Below are positions 12,310 to 14,153 of a DNA stretch of 14,153 nucleotides, one piece after another. The notes under the pieces are model-generated. The model saw nothing but the letters and a program-made list of their open reading frames with translations. It did no database searches and had not been told where the DNA came from. A program made the translations under genes and the position numbers. The stretch is from Patescibacteria group bacterium (GTDB taxonomy: Bacteria > Patescibacteriota > Microgenomatia > UBA12405 > JAHJSD01). The stretch spans positions 1-14,153 of the forward strand of contig JAHJSD010000021.1 of the NCBI GenBank assembly GCA_018830585.1. Direction: 5' to 3'. The stretch's first letter is position 1, and the number at the start of each line of letters is the position of its first letter.

Positions 12310-12852
12310 TTAGTTAACTAATACCCAAGCGTTGCTGGTTGCCGTAGCATTACCAGTAACAATATTCCTGCTACCGCTATTGGTAGTAATACCAATATTG
12401 TGAGCCTTAGTTACTCCGACCATAACGTCAGCGGTATTTCCACCAGTATAGGCACCAGCCATAGACGTAGCGTCTATTTTCGTCACCGTCGTTGCCGAGT
12501 GATGAGAGTGGCCATAACTGCCGCATTCACCGCCGCAGGAATCCTCATCCGGATCCGGACAGCCGCAGGCGTCTTTTACCTTTGCTAAAGAATTGGCAGT
12601 AGCGTTTCCAGTGTCAATATTCCTATTGCCGCTATTGTCAGTAATACCAATATTACCTGCCATGCTAACATTTACCAAAACATCCTCATAATTATTACCG
12701 GTATCAGCATAAGCAGAAGAATCAGCAGATATTTTGGTGATATTCTTATTCCCTCTTCCATGGTGTCCGCCATAACCAAAAGCAAAAGCGGGAACCGCTA
12801 ACGCTAAAACCGCGGCCGCGGTTGCTCCGAAAGCAATTACTTTTTTATTCAT
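12310..12852 (-). CDS. Secreted duplicated-repeat protein
   Basis: A 180-residue protein with a clear signal peptide (1-24, ending AFA-FG), then a short Gly/His patch (GYGGHHGRG). Two copies of a unit of about 55 residues follow (38-91 and 122-176), each ending in NIGIT-x-NSG-x-RNI-x-TGNATA. The linker between them has four cysteines (Cys96, 98, 106, 110) and a His-rich stretch (SYGHSHHS), suggesting disulfides or metal binding. The TGNATA/TGDAxAxAN pattern links it to the repeats of the large anchored protein just downstream. It has no membrane anchor, so it may assemble on the cell surface, perhaps as a fibre subunit; this is inference. Expression should be high: consensus promoter, strong Shine-Dalgarno AGGAGGTGA and a following terminator. 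Confidence 0.85.
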   Translation of the reverse strand: MNKKVIAFGATAAAVLALAVPAFAFGYGGHHGRGNKNITKISADSSAYADTGNNYEDVLVNVSMAGNIGITDNSGNRNIDTGNATANSLAKVKDACGCPDPDEDSCGGECGSYGHSHHSATTVTKIDATSMAGAYTGGNTADVMVGVTKAHNIGITTNSGSRNIVTGNATATSNAWVLVN

Positions 12853-13055
12853 TTTTAATTTTCACCTCCTTTGCTCATCTTTAAATAAATAACCGGAAAA
12901 GATGTTAAAAGGGTTTCTGTTTTCGGAAGAAAAAGAAAGAAGTTTAAATAAATCGGCAAAGAAGTTTTTGTTTTCAGAAACTTTAGAGGTCTAACCATAT
13001 TTCCATAGTGACAAACAATATCCTTCTGGGGCAGTATAAGTTACGAAAAAGGACT
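12853..13055 (-). promoter_or_regulatory. Long 5' leader of the secreted repeat-protein gene
   Basis: About 200 nt lie between the predicted transcription start and the ATG. The end holds the best Shine-Dalgarno of the window (AGGAGGTGAA, 12870-12861). The middle has GTTTCTGAAAAC and, further on, GAAAACAGAAAC; their GTTTCTG and CAGAAAC ends can pair. I recognise no known riboswitch. Confidence 0.5.
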
Positions 13056-13061
13056 GTCCTC

Positions 13062-13091
13062 ATAATAAAACAGTCAAAAAGGGTTTGTCAA
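13062..13091 (-). promoter_or_regulatory. Consensus-type sigma-70 promoter
   Basis: The minus strand has TTGACA (13091-13086, perfect), an 18-nt spacer and TATTAT (13067-13062, 5/6). It is the strongest promoter in the window and drives the secreted repeat-protein gene and possibly the large protein behind it. Confidence 0.75.
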
Positions 13092-13124
13092 GAGGGCAAG
13101 TATCAACTTGTGAATGTTACAAGA

Positions 13125-13655
13125 CTATTCCGAGGAAAAGAAGATACTTCTTAAAAACATATTTTCTTTGATCAGTTTTTTTAATATATTTAAGAAGAAT
13201 TGGCCAAGAATCAGAACTCCTAAAAAGTCTATCAAAACATCTCTAACCCGGCCTTCCCTGGTGGGAACCAAAGCCTGGTGAAGTTCGTCAGTAATCCCAT
13301 AGATAACCGAGATTGCTATTGATATACTTTGACTATAACTGATGTTATATAATGAAAGGCGCCAGAGGGAAAACAGCACTCCGTACTCGATCAGGTGCAG
13401 GGTTTTGAAAAAAATAAAGCTCAGCCAAAAAGAACCGGAAACGCCGATCCTGGGCCGGGAAGAAGCGTAAAAAATCAAAGCCATCCAAATTAGCGGGGGT
13501 AAATAACGCAGTAAAATTTTAATTCCGGGGTTCTTCTCAAAAAAAATCTTTAGTTTTCCCGGTGGTCTACCGCCGGGGTTGCTCTCAAGACCTTTTTTAT
13601 CTTCGGCCAAAAAATGGGGCGGTTTATTCTTCTTCACTTTGGTCCATTTTACCAA
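13125..13655 (-). CDS. VanZ-family membrane protein
   Basis: A 176-residue protein with the VanZ-like fold. Four hydrophobic segments appear at about 50-65, 75-101, 108-121 and 138-157. Family signatures are YLPPLIWMALIFYASSRP (51-68), KTLHLIEYGVLF (84-95) and ITDELHQALVPTREGRVRDVLIDFLGV (121-147). VanZ relatives confer low-level teicoplanin resistance in some Gram-positives, but most have no known role. The frame opens with TTG at 13655, overlapping the upstream gene by 32 bp; GTG at 13637 is an alternative with less overlap. The first 44 residues are not conserved-looking, and residues 27-33 (PGGRPPG) are coded by a GC hairpin, so the true start may be later. Confidence 0.85.
   Translation of the reverse strand: MVKWTKVKKNKPPHFLAEDKKGLESNPGGRPPGKLKIFFEKNPGIKILLRYLPPLIWMALIFYASSRPRIGVSGSFWLSFIFFKTLHLIEYGVLFSLWRLSLYNISYSQSISIAISVIYGITDELHQALVPTREGRVRDVLIDFLGVLILGQFFLNILKKLIKENMFLRSIFFSSE
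13558..13577. repeat. GC hairpin in the VanZ N-terminal coding region
   Basis: CCCGGTGGT and ACCGCCGGG pair over 9 bp with one G-T wobble around a CT loop. It encodes part of the PGGRPPG stretch. It could be another small GC-rich element tolerated in a coding sequence. Confidence 0.5.
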
Positions 13656-14153
13656 AATTAGCTTTCAATTTGGGCAGGATAAAAACAGAGGCGATTAACC
13701 CGCCGCCCAAGGCAATCAATATCGCGGCGATTACTTTGGAGCTTTTGCTCTTTCCTTCTTTTTCAAAAGCTTCGGAATCGGCGCCCAAGACCTCGCCCAA
13801 AAGATCGCTTTCCGGGGTAGGAGTGTTTAAGTAGAAAAGACCCGACTCCTCGTTTCCTGCTAAAGGGACGCTTGGGCTGGCTTCTTTCGACGGCGTCGGT
13901 TCTTTGGTCGGAGTGGGGGTTTTGGTGGGTGTAACAGAGTTGGTTGGAGTCAAAGTCGGAGCTTTGGTGGGAGTTGAGGTTGGAGTGTTGGTCGACGCTG
14001 GCAATGCCGAGCCAACTGAAAGAGGATATTCCTGGCTGTCTTTCTTGTCATCGTTCTCATCTTTTTTCAAACGGATGACCAGTTGATAGTTCCCCGCGTC
14101 CGAACTTGATTTCACCCGAGCCTTAACCGAACCAGACCATCGCCCATCAGAAC
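13624..14153 (-). CDS. C-terminal part of a Thr/Pro-stalk membrane-anchored protein
   Basis: The frame is open to the right edge of the window, so only the last 176 residues are seen; the GTG at 14115 is internal rather than a proven start. The visible part begins with a beta-like region (GNYQLVIRLKKDENDDKKDSQ), passes into a long TPT/TPTPTKEPTP stalk, then a Glu-rich region. One membrane span follows (VIAAILIALGGGLIASVFILP) and a short cytoplasmic tail ends in MDQSEEE. This is the usual plan of an anchored extracellular protein whose functional domain lies N-terminally, outside this window. The VanZ-family frame overlaps its 3' end, suggesting one transcript. Confidence 0.85.
   Translation of the reverse strand, partial: SDGRWSGSVKARVKSSSDAGNYQLVIRLKKDENDDKKDSQEYPLSVGSALPASTNTPTSTPTKAPTLTPTNSVTPTKTPTPTKEPTPSKEASPSVPLAGNEESGLFYLNTPTPESDLLGEVLGADSEAFEKEGKSKSSKVIAAILIALGGGLIASVFILPKLKANFGKMDQSEEE

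Noticed and set aside
13095..13120. CTTGT/ACAAG inverted repeat after the VanZ gene as a terminator
   Set aside because: The stem is only 5 bp with no GC-rich core or T-run.

Overview
The window most likely comes from a Patescibacteria/CPR bacterium, probably in or near Microgenomates. This is inferred from the gene content: small ancestral-type housekeeping genes (tsaD, trmD), a ykuK-like gene, Ser/Thr/Pro-rich membrane-anchored surface proteins, a CAP-domain protein, several start codons that appear leaderless, and gene gaps full of short palindromic repeats. No rRNA, tRNA or CRISPR array was seen.

Positions 1-2702 look like a small integron. A tyrosine recombinase (1887-2702, + strand) is preceded by an attI-like site and a candidate outward promoter. 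It faces an array of cassettes read on the minus strand. Cassette 1 (704-1809) carries a very AT-rich SAM methyltransferase. Cassette 2 (53-703) carries an unrecognised 111-residue protein. A third cassette runs off the left edge. The cassettes are separated by two long foldable sites (698-809 and 47-218) with the same attC-like layout: outer box, 5-nt or 2-nt spacer, inner box, and a conserved internal hairpin. The recombinase lacks the extra domain of classical IntI proteins. Each complete cassette also has an 18-20 bp perfect inverted repeat flanking its reading frame.

Positions 2707-5912 are housekeeping genes on the plus strand: tsaD (tRNA t6A37), then trmD (tRNA m1G37), which overlaps by ATGA a fusion of a PAP2 lipid phosphatase with a dolichol/phytol-kinase-like domain. 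trmD appears to carry a GC-rich palindromic repeat inserted in frame. The gaps 3760-4155, 5913-6499 and 8266-8886 contain no convincing genes, but hold several families of hairpin repeats.

Positions 6500-8265 (minus strand) hold a YkuK-like RNase H-fold protein with its own leaderless promoter, and a two-gene unit of a CAP-domain membrane protein and a small membrane protein.

Positions 8887-14153 (minus strand) are cell-surface genes. A C-terminal fragment of a Thr/Pro-stalk anchored protein overlaps a VanZ-family membrane protein. Next comes a clear promoter with a leader of about 200 nt, a secreted 180-residue duplicated-repeat protein, a strong terminator-like hairpin, a 1063-residue anchored protein with at least five related repeats and two DUF11-like domains, and a 48-residue membrane peptide joined to it by TAATG. 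The secreted and anchored repeat proteins probably work together at the cell surface.
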